Positions 12,701 through 24,543 of a stretch of 64,000 nucleotides of DNA are shown here, piece after piece. The DNA is from Diphasiastrum complanatum (lineage: Eukaryota > Streptophyta > Lycopodiopsida > Lycopodiales > Lycopodiaceae). Location: positions 22,262,178-22,326,177 of the forward strand of contig CM055107.1 in NCBI GenBank assembly GCA_029204225.1, in the 5' to 3' direction. A model generated the notes under the pieces. The model did not search any database. It saw nothing but the letters and a program-made list of their open reading frames with translations, and was not told where the DNA came from. Both the position numbers and the translations under genes were made by a program. Within the stretch, counting starts at the first letter, position 1. Each line of letters opens with the position of its first letter.

Positions 12701-15700
12701 TGACTTCACATAAAGAGTGGTTCTCATCATACATTACTGGGAACAGCAAAAACAAGTGACTCTTGATGAAGACCCATTTGCTGGTGAAGAAAGACCACCA
12801 AAATGATGAACCAAACCTAGCCCAAATACAAAATGATGAATTTGTACAACACTGACTACCAAAGCCTCAAAAGAAGTTGTTTGGATGGTATGTTGAGACC
12901 AATGAAAAGGCAAATGTCACAAGGTGATACCAGTCAAGAGGGTGGTTAAAAAGAACTCCAAGAGAGAGGATAACCACAAAAATATTTAAATTGCGAATTT
13001 ATAGCTATGGTTTTGAGCAACTTAAACCACATACTTATAGAGAAGTCACTCAACAATAAGAGTGAAGAGATACTATGAAATAGGACTACAACAATATCAT
13101 AAAGGAGCTAGTCAAGCCATAAAAGGAAAAGACCATTGAAAAAAAGTGGATAACAAAATGAAGTCAAATTCCAATGGAAGTGTATGTTATGAAAGGACTT
13201 GATTAAACAGAAACTTTTGCTCCCATAGCAAAAATGGAGATCAAATTGGCATTCTTAAATGGATACTCAAAAGAACCTAAGGTCTGAAGTCAAAACTGAA
13301 GAACATTTTCTTTGTCAAATGGTCACTTCACAAGAAGCAAAGCTGATCTGAAGTTGTACATCTCACAACAACAAGAAATTCTAATGGTTGAAGCTGCTAC
13401 ACCTGCAACATCAAAGCTAAGAAAATAAAAATTATCTGCAAATGTAGACGTTCGAGGTAATATCAAGCCTACAAATGTCAAGCTCATATTTTCCGCATGG
13501 AAGAAAGGTTATATCATCACACTCCCTTGGCAAGCAAGGCAATGACAACTATGAGATTTAATAGATATATGACAACTATATAAAAGTTCAGCCAACTGAA
13601 CCAATTGTGAAGACAACAAACTCCTTTCGTTATATTTTTTTGACTGATTACTAATTCACATGGTTACAAGAATGCAGCCAATTGAACCAATTCTGAAGAC
13701 AATTACCTCCTTTCGGTATATTTTTGTGGCCAATTACTAAGTTTGGCGACTACAGGGAATTAGTGCTGCTTTGTTGAGATTCTTGGTTGACAGCTGGAAA
13801 CATTGATAAGCATGATCTATAACTCATGCATATCACTATGATAGAAGTGCAGCCAATTGGACCATTTGTGAAGACAACCGGCTCATTCAGTATATTTTGT
13901 GGCTGACTTCTAAGTTGGACGGTTACAGGGAATCATAGCTGCTTTGTTGAGATTCTTGGTTGATAGCTGGAAACTATTGACAAGCATGAGATACAATGCA
14001 CATATAATCACAGAATGAGAGTGCAATCAGCTGAACCAATTGTGAGCTCCTTTGGAAATGCTGAGCTTGATTTTAGCTAGACTCCTAATAAAAATGTCTG
14101 AAAATCTGAAGGTAACAATGGCAAAAGTATTCACTTCAAACATAGCTTTTTAAATCTTGTAAATGTAGCTATTCCACAATGCCGATGTGATGACAGAAAT
14201 AAAAGATGGGTAGAGAAACCTTTTGTTTTCTGAGACATATGAATCCACAAAATTTTCGTCTTCAAGCATGACAGCAAGAGCATGCTGTGTATCGTTTGAT
14301 ACAGCTGCAAACATGCCCATATTTTGCCAGAACTGCCATCAAAGAAAAAGTTCAACTAATAATAAAACACTGTCAAAGCTGTAAACCACTAACCAATAAA
14401 TGACAATGAGTCCCACAGCATAGAGAAATATTGAATAGTCTCCCAAGATAGCAGAGAAATTAAGATGGTGGGTCTCACATTTAGCAAGTCTTTGCTTCTG
14501 GTATGAAGAGATCCAACACGAAAACCATTCATGCCAAAATCTTTGCTCATACCATATGCTGTGTGTACAAATTCTGCGACTAACTCAGCAGATAGCAAAT
14601 TTTCCAGCACAGCATTTTGAGCAACCTTTTCCATGCTTATAAACTCATCTGGTGATGACCTATCATTATTGAGACATTGAAGCATGAATGGCCAACTCCA
14701 TAATACTGAGGTGATGACCTATCATTATTTTGACATTGAAGCCTGAATGGCCAACTCCGTAATACAGTTGTCATCCACAGACTATCTTAGTTACATCCAT
14801 CACCTGGTATATGTTCCTATAAAGCAGGAGTGTAAGATCAACAAAATCTAAAAGCAACTTACCCAAATTTGGAATTTGCATATATTTCATCAGAAAGAAC
14901 GTGCAAGCCACGATTAACAGCCCATAAAAGAAGCTCCTACATAGACAGATTCCGTGTCAGGTTATGGACCTAACCAAGAAATTGAAAAACCAATCATTTA
15001 TTTTCTGACAAGAAAATCTACACAGTTTAAAGATATTACAATTCAAGAGTGTCAGGCTGGGTAAGAAAGAACCTTCAATGTAGCTTCTGGATAGAGAGTT
15101 CCTAAAGGATTTCCTGGATTTGTGATCAGAAGAACCCTTGGCTTGACACCTCGCTTTGCTGCCTCTACAACAGCTTTCTCCATTTCTTCGGCTGTAGGAA
15201 TGTAAGTGTGCGTATCTGCTGGTTGTACAGGTATGGGCTGTACTTCATTCTGCAAACGCAGGTTGCAGAGAAATACCAAAATAACTAGAGTGGTTTTCAT
15301 AATGCTGAAAACAAAATTGTAAACAGCCAGAGTTATTCATAGCAAAGTGTAGGATCCATCGCATGGAATTTTGAGCGATGCTAGATCTGCCATTAAGATA
15401 TATTGTGCTATGTTTGATCCCTCAAAAAATAGAGAAGTGTAATGCGTTGAAGGCCAGATTTCCTCGAAAAGGTTCGAAGTTCGACTCCCGTTGAGAAACA
15501 ATAAAACAATCTACATTCAATAGTAGATGTAGAAGCGACAAGTTGGAGAAAATCTCTCAAAATCCATGGCTATGACTTTGCATTGTATTGACGTTTTCAC
15601 AAGCTATATTATGAAAGAAGGCTTATTCATGTTCAAGACTTTCACTAACTTTAAATCAAAGACTAGTTCAGTAAGCTAAATCTTCAAATAATCTTTGAAG

Positions 15701-17800
15701 AAAGAGCTCCAATAGTTACTATTATATTTTGTGCCTGTCACCTGTGACCTGTTGTATTACCTACTTACCAAGATATCTCACAAAGTACGTCAATTGAGAA
15801 GCACATTCAGATGGTCCTTTACCTCCAACATCATCAGCCTGAGTTGTTAGGACTTGGAAGTGTTAAATAGAACTCTCTATATTTTGTGTTTTTGAGCAAA
15901 AACTGCCTATAAAAGATACACGCATCTGTCTACATTTCTAATGGACATCAAACTTCATTTGGTATGGAAAACACACTAATAAGAATGTATGTACTATGTA
16001 ATTCCATTGATTTCTTACAAGCTTCTTACCCAGAGTAGTATAAATAGTTGGTTCTTTGTTCTTAACCATGCGCACATTTTATTCTTCTCTATAAAAATGA
16101 TTTAGTCATCATTGGTAGCAATAAAAGTCTTATTTCTACCATTCAAAGAGATCTTTGACATGACCCTGATATGAAAGGTTTAGGTTTGCTTCATTGATTT
16201 CTTGAGATAAAAGTTTATAAAAGAAAGGATAGTCTCTTTATTTCACAAGCACAATATGCACATCAGATGTTGAAGACATTCATGTAGGATTGCAAGCCTA
16301 TAAGTAGTCGAATTGACACAAGCAACAAGTCGTCCAAGGATGATGGCACACCCTTTGAGACAAGACCTTTTACTTGTAGTTGGAGGATTTAGGGTACAAG
16401 GCTAGGCATTGCATCAAGTCAGTTCAGGAGTAATCCAACTACAGTCCATTGAGAAGTTGCCAAATGAGTTCTAAGGTACGTTAAGGGGACTTCAAGTTCT
16501 GGGATAGGAGACATTGATGTTAATGATCTGGAGAGTTGTACTGATTCTGATTGCAGCTAGTGATAGGGATGACTATAGGTTAACTGTGGGCTATAGAATA
16601 GCATAGGTTCTAGTGCTATCTCTTGGTGTAGTAAGAAGCAACCTATGGTGGCATTGTCATCCACAGAGACTGAATGCAGGGCAACTATGAAGGATACCTA
16701 GGAGGCTATATAGTTGAAGTGATTACTAGATGATATACAGATCACTCAAGTAGGTCCTATGATTTTGTATTGTTTTCAAAGTTGTATTCGGTTGGCAAAG
16801 TATCCAGTGTATCATGCAAGGACAAAGCATATTGAGGTGGACCAACACTTTATATGGGCGACAATGCATAGTGGAGATATATCTCGATCATTGGCCCTTC
16901 GGCCCCTACTCACAAGGCCCTAAGGCCTCAATAACTACACACAGGCCCCTAGGACCTAATTAGTGATGGTTGATCACTCACAATCTAGTCTTTTTGTACA
17001 CTGTATCTTTGATCAGTTTAGCTTGGACTTAGCATAGATTCAGCATAGTTGCACCAGATTTTCAATGGAGATTGGTATCGTGTTACTGTGGTTAATATAA
17101 TTAGTTGTTACATTTGTAGTATACTCTCAATGTCAGTGTTCTGTTCTTGTTTGGCTCATGATTGAACGGAAAACTCTGAGCTGAACTTATGAAAGGCAAT
17201 TTGAGAGGCCTCAGCAAAATCTAGCCACCTTTTCTAAAATGTATGGGTGGCCTGCGGCACCCCAGTCTGCAATCTGCTGGACAAGGGAGCTGGAAAAAGT
17301 CCCCTGAGAAAACATTGTTCAAAATTTATAACCAGATGATTTCAATAGCACTGAATCATGAAAATGGAAGAGGTTCAGGAGCAAACATCATCATGTAGGT
17401 TTTATTGGCCTTCTGATCTCAACTAGACCCATCCACATGACAATCCTATATATACCTGGACAAAGAAGGAACCCACTATTTGAAAGGATAAGATTCAACA
17501 CTTGAGGACTTGACGAAAGGACATAGACAAACAAGCACCAAAATGAGATCTATAGAGAGCAATGCTTGCTTGATACTCCACAATAATCAATGGAACGTAT
17601 GGAGCTTCTTCTGAGGAACTAGACTCCTTGTAAGCTCGTGATATGTAGATGAGATATATACATGTATGTATGTGACACTATGCGTATATATGGGGATGCG
17701 TATGAGTTCTAGTTACTTGATGGATTGTTTGACAATACTCCGCGTTCTAGTAAGATGAAAATGCCTGTGTGTGTGTGTGTGCGCGCGCGCACGCGCGCGT

Positions 17801-17831
<31 letters not shown>

Positions 17832-18864
17832 AGTGATAAAGAGATACATATTACAGACTGACTAACTGGAATATATCATTCAACCCATGTTAACAGTTGA
17901 ATCTACCAATTAAGAAAACTATTCCCATAAAACATCTGAAACTCCTTAAGCCTTAAATATTTGGACCTTGAACCATAGGGAATGATGGAGGTCTATAACT
18001 CGAAAAAATTATTCCCATGAAACACCTGGAAAGTATAGAGAAGGATGGCAAGCAGTATAACAAATCAAGTTCAACAAACTGTCACGTTCTAATTCCAGTA
18101 TCAGAGATTAGGAAATCTGATTGCTTTTTGCAATGTTTTCTTTTACGAGATCTAGCACACGCAATGAGACAGATAAAAGTTGCCATGTTGAAAATCCCGC
18201 TCATCACAGCATGTCTCAGATTACAAATATTTGTCAAAATCTTTAAAATGGCTTCTGAAAACATTGCTCGTGTATAAGAGCTAAAAAGTGCACCTTACCC
18301 TAATGGACATGTCATTGTCAAAAGCAGGGAAATATGGAGCTGGTATTAGGCAACCATCCCCTGGATCACAGGTCGCAAAGAAAAATAGGTCCAAAACACT
18401 GCAAAGAAATACTTGAAAACTTTAAACAAGTAAAACAATTCCCTTTTACAGAGGATTCTAAAAGGACTGTATGCTAGGACATAACCGTGTGTTAAATGGT
18501 CTAATAGAAGTCAAGACGAAATTAAATCAAGATAAAAACTTTGAATATCTCGTACGCTGTTACGCCACTAGATATGCATATGTGAGCAGAATTAACCTGC
18601 AAGAGAAAATAAGTACTTTTACAAAGAGCTATTCAAGTTCGCAACATTTTGAAGGGCTTAAAGACAGATACTTGCTATCGTCACTTGTATGAACACAAGA
18701 AAAATGCACCTAAACTATAGCACAAATACAAAGTAAAACTACATCAATTCACCTCTACACCCATAAAAGTCCTCTCCATCATTTTTGCAATAGCACTCCG
18801 CAACCTGTCTCCTCCCCTAAAATTGCCATAAAGACCAACAGTGGCTGGGACTTCCCGACAGGTC
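6761..18864 (-). CDS. ACC-synthase-like PLP aminotransferase, 3' ten exons
   Basis: Ten minus-strand exons join in frame with GT/AG borders: 18864-18753, 18596-18556, 18398-18299, 15249-15073, 14936-14863, 14659-14479, 14332-14220, 7504-7387, 7125-7056 and 6906-6761 (TAA at 6763-6761). They encode about 376 residues of a fold-type I PLP enzyme of the 1-aminocyclopropane-1-carboxylate synthase subfamily. Visible marks are ITNPGNPLG, SDEIYAN, the PLP-lysine motif SKDFGMNGFRVG, TQHALAVML and EPGFFRVCYASM, which carries the carboxylate-binding Arg. The usual YxDYHG segment is replaced by LYGNFRGGDRLR. The N-terminal 60-100 residues, including the AENQL-type motif, were not found upstream, so the start is unknown. 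Whether it makes ACC, or acts as a C-S lyase or aminotransferase, cannot be read from sequence. Cytosolic location is inferred. Exon phases agree throughout, which argues for a real gene. Confidence 0.88.
7505..8140. other. Intron sequence, nothing recognised
   Basis: This is the part of the largest ACS-like intron nearest the 118-bp exon. Open segments here show no family resemblance. Confidence 0.4.
8180..8430. repeat. Palindrome-rich segment between (TA)n tracts
   Basis: The segment is bounded by (TA)n runs near 8185-8210 and 8400-8430. Inside, GGTACC occurs three times, and ATTATGG or its complement CCATAAT occurs three times, in mixed orientation next to GGTGCC or GGCACC. This allows alternative foldbacks. 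It could be the subterminal region of the hAT-like element that follows, or a separate small foldback element. Confidence 0.45.
8495..8998 (+). pseudogene. Possible N-terminal exon of hAT-like protein
   Basis: This open frame becomes acidic and Ser/Pro-rich in its second half (EAFEDVEEIPSSLPSHPDD, then alanine/proline/serine-rich). That is similar in composition to linkers ahead of hAT transposase cores. No BED zinc finger is visible, and the link to the DUF659 core that follows in another frame is not shown. A GGTTCGAACC palindrome pair at about 9066-9106 interrupts the interval. Confidence 0.3.
9141..11510 (+). pseudogene. DUF659/hAT-type transposase with AT-hook tail, decayed
   Basis: The reading runs AQAVASLIYELNLPFAITDS, then the DUF659 core with FDGWTDVRRRPILNILVS, TDNATNCVQMG and HTPCAAHDIDLLMGDIG, then KPAPTRFA (hAT-like). 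The exon ends at 10099 at a GT donor; a second exon starts at 10239 (ELKFIWETRWNYF...) and reaches LALRVLSQ at 10584. A proline-rich region (10716 on) and two AT hooks, RPGRPKG and KRGRPRR (about 11200-11282), precede an acidic end (EADWEDVDDESSS) stopping at 11510. In-frame stops at 9302, 10519, 10710 and 11307 are all TAG or TGA. Splicing between 10585 and 10715 is unresolved, as is the C-terminal dimerisation block. The element sits in an ACS-like intron in the opposite orientation. Its terminal repeats and target duplication were not identified. Confidence 0.75.
11511..12018. other. 3' flank of hAT-like gene, noncoding
   Basis: AT-rich sequence lies between two convergent transposon-related reading frames. 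It contains likely untranslated or polyadenylation sequence (TATATATTATAA near 11600) but no coding region. Confidence 0.4.
12019..12345 (-). pseudogene. Second, convergent ORF of the hAT-like unit (decayed)
   Basis: From an ATG at 12345 the minus strand reads about 108 codons rich in Glu, Arg and Ala (MAERIPPKPEGEARRKLEED, later ERVARRWANQEAERERQ). It is interrupted by TGA, TAG, TGA and TAG before a TAA at 12021-12019. The predicted helix-forming charged sequence and GC-rich composition match the neighbouring transposase and differ from the AT-rich intron. The stops are where CGA or CAG would keep the frame open. Function is unknown; an accessory protein of the transposon is inference. Confidence 0.45.
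12360..12500. repeat. Array of CCTCTCAC/GGCTCTCAC short repeats
   Basis: A roughly 10-bp motif (GCCTCTCAC with variants) repeats many times, and a longer phrase, CCTCTGAAAATGCCTCT, occurs twice. It lies just upstream of the minus-strand accessory ORF. It could be promoter or subterminal transposase-binding repeats of the hAT-like unit. Confidence 0.6.
12750..13540 (+). pseudogene. Degenerate copia RT fragment
   Basis: The plus strand, allowing stops and frame changes, gives KGLD-TETFAPIAKMEIKLAFLNGYSKEP, which matches the copia RT block around F-ETFAPVAKM...LAFLNG. It is followed by a shorter RT-like piece (TRSKADLKLYI). The fragment is old and heavily broken. It sits in the ACS-like intron. 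Confidence 0.6.
13589..14047. repeat. ~175-bp tandem repeat
   Basis: GCAGCCAATTG-type starts fall at 13674, 13849 and 14023, about 175 bp apart. A truncated copy begins near 13589. The shared core includes GCTGCTTTGTTGAGATTCTT and GACAGCTGGAAAC. Copies have drifted at many sites. The array lies directly before an ACS-like exon (14332-14220) in the intron. Confidence 0.8.
14651..14769 (-). repeat. 59-bp tandem duplication over a splice acceptor
   Basis: Two near-identical copies start at 14651 and 14710, offset by 59 bp and differing at a few bases. Each copy contains the minus-strand acceptor sequence of the exon ending at 14659 (GATAG followed by GTCATCACC). The distal copy is thus a second potential acceptor. 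Using it would add 59 nt and shift the frame. Confidence 0.85.
15250..16040. other. ACS-like intron, nothing recognised
   Basis: Part of the 3-kb intron between exons 18398-18299 and 15249-15073. A GTTCGACTCCC B-box-like motif occurs near 15478, without a matching A box. Confidence 0.4.
16050..16890 (+). pseudogene. Degenerate copia RT/RNase H
   Basis: Plus-strand conceptual reading shows LVIIGSNKSLI, a DPDMKGLGLLH block, SQAQYAHQMLK, later VLRYVKGTSSSGIGD, and a weak RNase H end around AKYPVYHARTKHIE. Many stops and frame shifts are present. It is an old copia insertion in the ACS-like intron, inserted antisense to the host gene. Confidence 0.65.
17767..17832. repeat. (TG)n/(CG)n alternating purine-pyrimidine tract
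   Basis: About 66 bp of strictly alternating TG, CG and CA dinucleotides with a GCGCGCGCACGCGCGCG centre. This composition can adopt Z-DNA. It is located in an intron. Confidence 0.9.
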
Positions 18865-20779
18865 CTGATGCATGAAACTCCTTTGCAAATTAGAAAATGC
18901 CAGTGTCATAATCTCTAGACGGGTAGTTATCAAAACGAACTCCAAACTAGTGCATCACATATTAGAGACCCTATGCCATATGAAGCCACAAATATCTTAA
19001 AAGTGGCATTGTACTACCAGCTGTATGCGAAAAAAAATGCTATCTGTACAATCTGGTCGGACTGCCAATCGAGCCCCTCGTCTGCTAAATAGATATATAC
19101 TCTTATGGTGTTATTGCAGGATAAAATTGCATAGTTACCAGAATAAGAACATGTTTTTAATACGGCACCCAAAAAATGGGAACGCATATGGCAAGTTCAA
19201 ATACGCATACAGATGAATATGCCACATCATCAACATTGTCAAATTTATGAGATCAGCAAATTTTCAGCTACATAATTAGAGCTTGAAGGGTCCCAAAAAC
19301 AGCCCAAAGACAGCCTAAAAAATTGAAACAACCCAAAAATGGCTAGAATACAGCTGACAATGACATTTGCAGCTATATTCAGGGCCGATAATGTTTGGTT
19401 TGTGTTTTTAGGCCCATAATTCCTTGAAAGCATTCAAAGGCATTAACTTTTTCTGATACCTGCCGGGGATGACAATTTTAAAATTTTATAACCATCAGTT
19501 ATAGGCATTGCTAACATAGAACATGCAAGGTTCTGATTTTTCATATTGGGGCCAGTACTGACGGGTATCAAGCCCCCCATGTTGGCCAGGTTTTGCATAC
19601 GACATTAGCTGGGTAAGTGTCATTTTTTCATATCTACTGAATATCAATATTAGATGGCTATTATTAATTGCAGGGTCCTGGTGTCGATATTTTAATACCC
19701 ATACCTCCCTGTTTGGAATGTTTTCAGTCTATAACCGCCCAACATTGGTATAAATGCCATATTCAATAGAATATGACGTTCTGGTAACTACAAATAATGG
19801 TCACACCAAGAGGTTCATGAAAGACAATCAACTTAAAAATACAAGTCTGGATGCTTGTGCCACTATGCAGTTCATAAGCTTTGTCTTCCAAGCCAATTGG
19901 ACAAAGATATTGCCAACCAAAAGTTTCTTCACCTATCACAAAAACAAGCTTGTTGAGCGGGATGCTGCAAAATTAAAACATAACTCTACTACATAAGTGT
20001 CACAAAAGTAGCATAGGTCCGAAGAAACGACTTTTTGAAGGAGCATCCTAAGAATTGTGTTTTAAGTCTATGCAGGGAATATTGCCCCTTCCCTTGTCTG
20101 GCTACGACTTCTCATTCTGGCATAGAAGGTGATATTTTTACACCAGGCTGATTATGATGATAACATCTTTTGTGCTACTCTATCAAAATATCAGACTTTG
20201 TATGCATGACAACTATAACGATCATACCCTTGTTCTTCTGAATGTTCACCTCTTAAGTCCTTTCATGTCACAGAATTGTTTTAGTGCATCTATATGTGCT
20301 TGAGGACCTACTTAGGAATGAAGATGCTAGTAGTTTTAGAGCCTAAATCATGGACAGAGAAATCTGTAAGGACAATGTGTCGACACTTGTTAACACAGTC
20401 ATTCGGACCATACCCTTTGCCTGCTCTATCATTTGCTACTGGGAATCTATAGGACACATGACACATCTACAGTTCATATGGTCTGTTTCAGAATGTGACC
20501 TAAGAAAAAGTATTGAAACACATTTTTCATATAAAAATAATGATGTGAAATTTTTACAATCAATGAAAAGAAGGAAATGGCATCGGGATGCCTTAGATAG
20601 ACTACTTCGACAATTTAGCTCCCTTAAAAGACTATTTAAGTAGCTCATATGGTGATAGGGATATGTCAATCAAAAATACAAAAAAAGGTACTTTGCAAGT
20701 TCATCGTCCAAGTGACAAATAAATGACAATGCAACCAGAATGACCCTGTAATCAATCAACCAACCATTGATAAGGAAGC
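18865..20779. other. Upstream of the last detected ACS-like exon
   Basis: I searched the minus strand for the missing N-terminal ACS-like exons (AENQL-type motif) and did not find them. No other gene or element is recognised. Confidence 0.4.
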
Positions 20780-21280
20780 CCGAAGGCCTATATATTTTGT
20801 TTCATACCCATGAACACATGCTTCTTATCGTTGTAAGCAAACTCTATCAAAGGCCAATACTTCACCCAATCCGATTGTGTTTCACTTACATATTCACAAA
20901 GCATGTCTTCCAAAATCTTGTTAACCCTCTCGGCCTAGCCATGGGTTTGTGGATGCTCAATATTGCTCATCCGCAACTATGTTCCCAGCTTGGTGAACAC
21001 CTCTATACACCAAATAGCTCAACTAGTTGTGAGGCCATAATTTTCTTTGTAGTTGCCATGAAATGGACCATTTTGGAAAATTGTCTACAACCACCAAAGT
21101 GAAATTTAACTCTGTTTGGAATCTCGATAGACCAACAATAATAGTTTTACTTTCAAAAGCCATAAGTTGACCTTCTTGACTTGTGGTTAACTTTGTTGAT
21201 GACATACTTGTGTACGATTGTGGTGATGTTGCGGATGTGAATAACCTTAGAAATATTTTGTTAACTTTGAGGGATATCAC
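20780..21280 (-). pseudogene. Ty3/gypsy integrase remnant
   Basis: The minus-strand reading gives GLSRFQTELNFTLVVVDNFP-K, HFMATTKKIMASQLVELF, GVEVFTKLGT, EHPQTHG and ERVNKILEDMLCEYVSETQ, then DWVKYWPLIEFAYND. This is the order of a chromovirus-type gypsy integrase core and its C-terminal side. Frame breaks occur near 21100 and elsewhere, and neither RT nor LTRs are visible nearby. It is the only clear Ty3/gypsy piece in a window dominated by copia. Confidence 0.8.
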
Positions 21281-23727
21281 TCTATTTGCTAAAAACTGAA
21301 AAAAGAAATTGTCTAAAAAAGAAATTGTTTAAAAAAGAAATAGCATATTTGGGTCTTATTGTGTCAGCGGGGGTAAAACTGAATCTTAAGAGGTAGCCGT
21401 TCTTCTTGCTTGGCCTATAACTACAAACTTGAAAGCGTTAAGACGCTGAACGCTTTCTTAGATTGGTTGTGTTTTATTGTAAAGTTGTGAAAGTCGGCCA
21501 ATGCAAGTACTGGACCAACATCAGAGGCGCATGCACAATTGGCTGATCCATGAGCACTTGGTCACATGGTATCGCCGACCTTCTTTTAGATGCTACTTGG
21601 GAGACCGTGCACAATACTTGAATTTTGTCATTGCAAACATGTCTCTTCAAGGGGAATTTTACATGACAACTGTACATTTCTGATTATTGAAATAGCTTGG
21701 CATTGACCTGTGGTGACCATTGTAATTATGCCATAAACTAAACCTCAAAATTCGTGCTTAGCTTTGGCATGGGGTACAGGGTCATTCATCAGGACTGGTT
21801 GGGCTAACCTCCTAAAAAGTAGGATAGTTGACCGGTCAACAGGACACATGTCATATGCTCACTGGGACACTTTGTCCGATGTATGAGTTTGCCATGTCTT
21901 GACGATAGGACATGTCAAGGTCAAGGGGTGCTTGAGGATTGGGATATGAGAGCCCAAGAGAGGCATTTCTTATCACTTTCTAGGCAGCAAAGGTTGGGAG
22001 GAGACAAAGCAACCAAGTCTTATAGTGTTGTGAGGCCTCGCATCTTATGTACTATTTGAATGAAATAGATAAAGTTTTGCCCTTATATCTTACAAGAAAC
22101 TTAGACTGCTTTCACCTTGACTTTAAATCCAAACTCCCTACTCACCCATTTCTCATGATTCAAGCACCCATTTCTCACAATTCAAGCATGGATTTGATTG
22201 CCTGGTTGTGTGAACCATTTCAAACATTTGCATCCACTCTCATTTTCATCTAACAAATAGTGTTTCTTTTACTACAATTTCTAGATTCATTTTAATTCAC
22301 ACGTTCCTAGATAGACTTTCTTATTTGAATATTTCTACCAATTCAATCGTAAAGCTGATTGCATTGCTATCTTTTATTTAGCTTGGATGAGCGATTTTTA
22401 TTGAATGCATGCACTCTTATTTTCTTTGCCAGGATGGTAGTTCTTTACTTCACAAATTTCATAATGATTTTGATTTGCATGTTCTAGTATACACTAGGTT
22501 TTTTATGAATTCACATTGCATAATGAAATAGAATATGTTAGAATCCAAGGGCTTGGGGAGAGGAGCTTGGAGCTCTTGGCTTCTAACAACATACGTAAGA
22601 ACTGACAATGCATTTTAGCTCTCCATTTATTGTAGAACTTTCGAGCAAAATGGCAATGCTTTCCATGAAATAACATTTAGACATCAAATTCAAGCAATGA
22701 TTGGACCTTCCTCCAATTAAACCTAAACTATCAAATAGACCTTATGAATATTAAAAAGACTCTGTCAGAATAAAATGTCACCCCATTTGGCAACATATAT
22801 GATGTTATCAATTATGTGAGAAGGATTGCATGATCGTCTACTATGAAAAGAGTATAAGCCACTCCTAGATCAGTCCCTTCTAGGTAACAAGTAATATATC
22901 AATGTTATGTCTAGAAAAACATCCGACATAACAAATGAGACATGAAATCTTCAACCCTATGAAGTCCAAGAAAAAGTCTAATTGACAAGTAATGCTTGGT
23001 AGATATTTTTTACTTTGCACCACTCATACAAAATGACCAACTAGATAGAAGAATTTTTATACAAAAGCTATTTTATAGCATGCTATTGGGATAATTTAGA
23101 ATTTACAATAAAAAGAGCACTTCAAGCCTAAAGACAAAATTGTCTCAAGATTGTAAGACATTGAATCTCATGTACGCTTTCAATGGATCAAATTTAAAAG
23201 TATATGAGCTTGCCACTTCAACAATAAAAAAAATTAGGACTAGAAGCTTTGGCATCCATAGTTGCTTTGCTCAATTTGTTTAGCATGAGCCATGAACCTA
23301 CTTGGGATGCTAATCATATGCTATGGGCAATAAGTCTTCGAGTTTCAAACAAATGGCATATTTCCTTAATAACTTGGTTTGGAATAGAATAAAGAAATTA
23401 GCAAAACATTTATGCCTCTCTAGCTCGAACCAACTTGCCTAACAAACCATGATGCGTTCCCCTCTATTGCAAAAGACAAACACTTATGATAAAAGTGAAA
23501 ATATACCTGATCTTTTCATGTACAAGATCAAATGACAACACACTTTCTGCTGTAGCCATCTGCATATGGAAAGAAAAACTTCTTAGACAACTTCTCAAAG
23601 TAAGATTAAGCCCCATGGCAGATCAACTCATGTAGGTAATGCCATATAAGCAAGTTATTTAACAAGCCACTCCTATAGTAGTCTAAGTTGTAGCTCTTTA
23701 AGGAAATGTTTTTAATCAACATACTCT
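21281..23727. other. Intergenic or intronic, no gene seen
   Basis: AT-rich sequence without recognisable coding segments. A small open frame at 22047-22253 shows no family match. Confidence 0.4.
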
Positions 23728-23749
23728 GTGTGTGTGTGTGTGTGTGTGA

Positions 23750-23784
<35 letters not shown>

Positions 23785-23977
23785 GAATAGAATATATTAA
23801 TGTCTACAAAGTACCCTTGGGCACATAAGACAAAGAAAAAGTACATCAGAGAGGAGCATTGTCCATGCCGGACTTATTTCTATCAACTAAAACTTAAGAT
23901 AAAACAGAAATAAACCGGAAATAAAACCAAAGCTTAACCTCTTGCTATGGTGAGGGTACAAAAGCAATAGCTTAACC

Positions 23978-24034
<57 letters not shown>
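23728..24034 (-). mobile_element. LINE 3'-UTR copy C between two (GA)n tracts
   Basis: Minus-strand 23973-23783 aligns by eye with the 3' UTR of the LINE at 24.5-25.8 kb. Both have GTGGTTAAGCT, then GTACCCTC, then AGAGGTTAAGCT, and both end with the hairpin GTGCCC-AA-GGGTAC (23824-23811) and GACATTAATAT. It is 5'-truncated within the UTR. (GA)n lies on both sides (23745-23781 and about 23975-24034), as if it had been inserted into a GA/CT microsatellite. Confidence 0.7.
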
Positions 24035-24038
<4 letters not shown>

Positions 24039-24474
24039 ATATGAAATATATAGTGCTCATTGGCATTCTCTAAGACCACTAGGGACATAATGTCCAATGC
24101 CAATTAACTTAGCAATAGTTATGAACACACACAAACATGGCATTAAATATCAATCTCCTTTAACAAGAACCATACAACCAATATGACATTGGTGTCATAC
24201 AAATTAACAATGCTAAGGATAGCCTACAAAGACATTGATAAGCATTAGAATCGTAAGTTGTAAAACAACTTGTTCTTATCCTACTTCTACTAAATTGGAA
24301 GCCCTTAAGGGATGTGAATAACAACTAGTTCAGCCCCTTAAATTTTTATGCCTTTTGTATTTAATTAGGACTAGACAATAAAACTTTCTGGATAAACTAC
24401 CAATCAAAATAGGGTAGCAACAAGGAGACACAACTTTCTGTTTCATGTATCATCTATCACTATAAATATTGCCA

Positions 24475-24478
<4 letters not shown>

Positions 24479-24541
<63 letters not shown>
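24479..24541. repeat. (CT)n microsatellite, 5' side of LINE A
   Basis: About 31 CT units end exactly where LINE homology begins. Confidence 0.95.

Positions 24542-24543
<2 letters not shown>

Noticed and set aside
15440-15490. Possible SINE B box (GTTCGACTCCC)
   Set aside because: No A box at the right distance and no flanking duplication.
20350-20643. 97-codon plus-strand open frame
   Set aside because: No family resemblance or start context; likely fortuitous.
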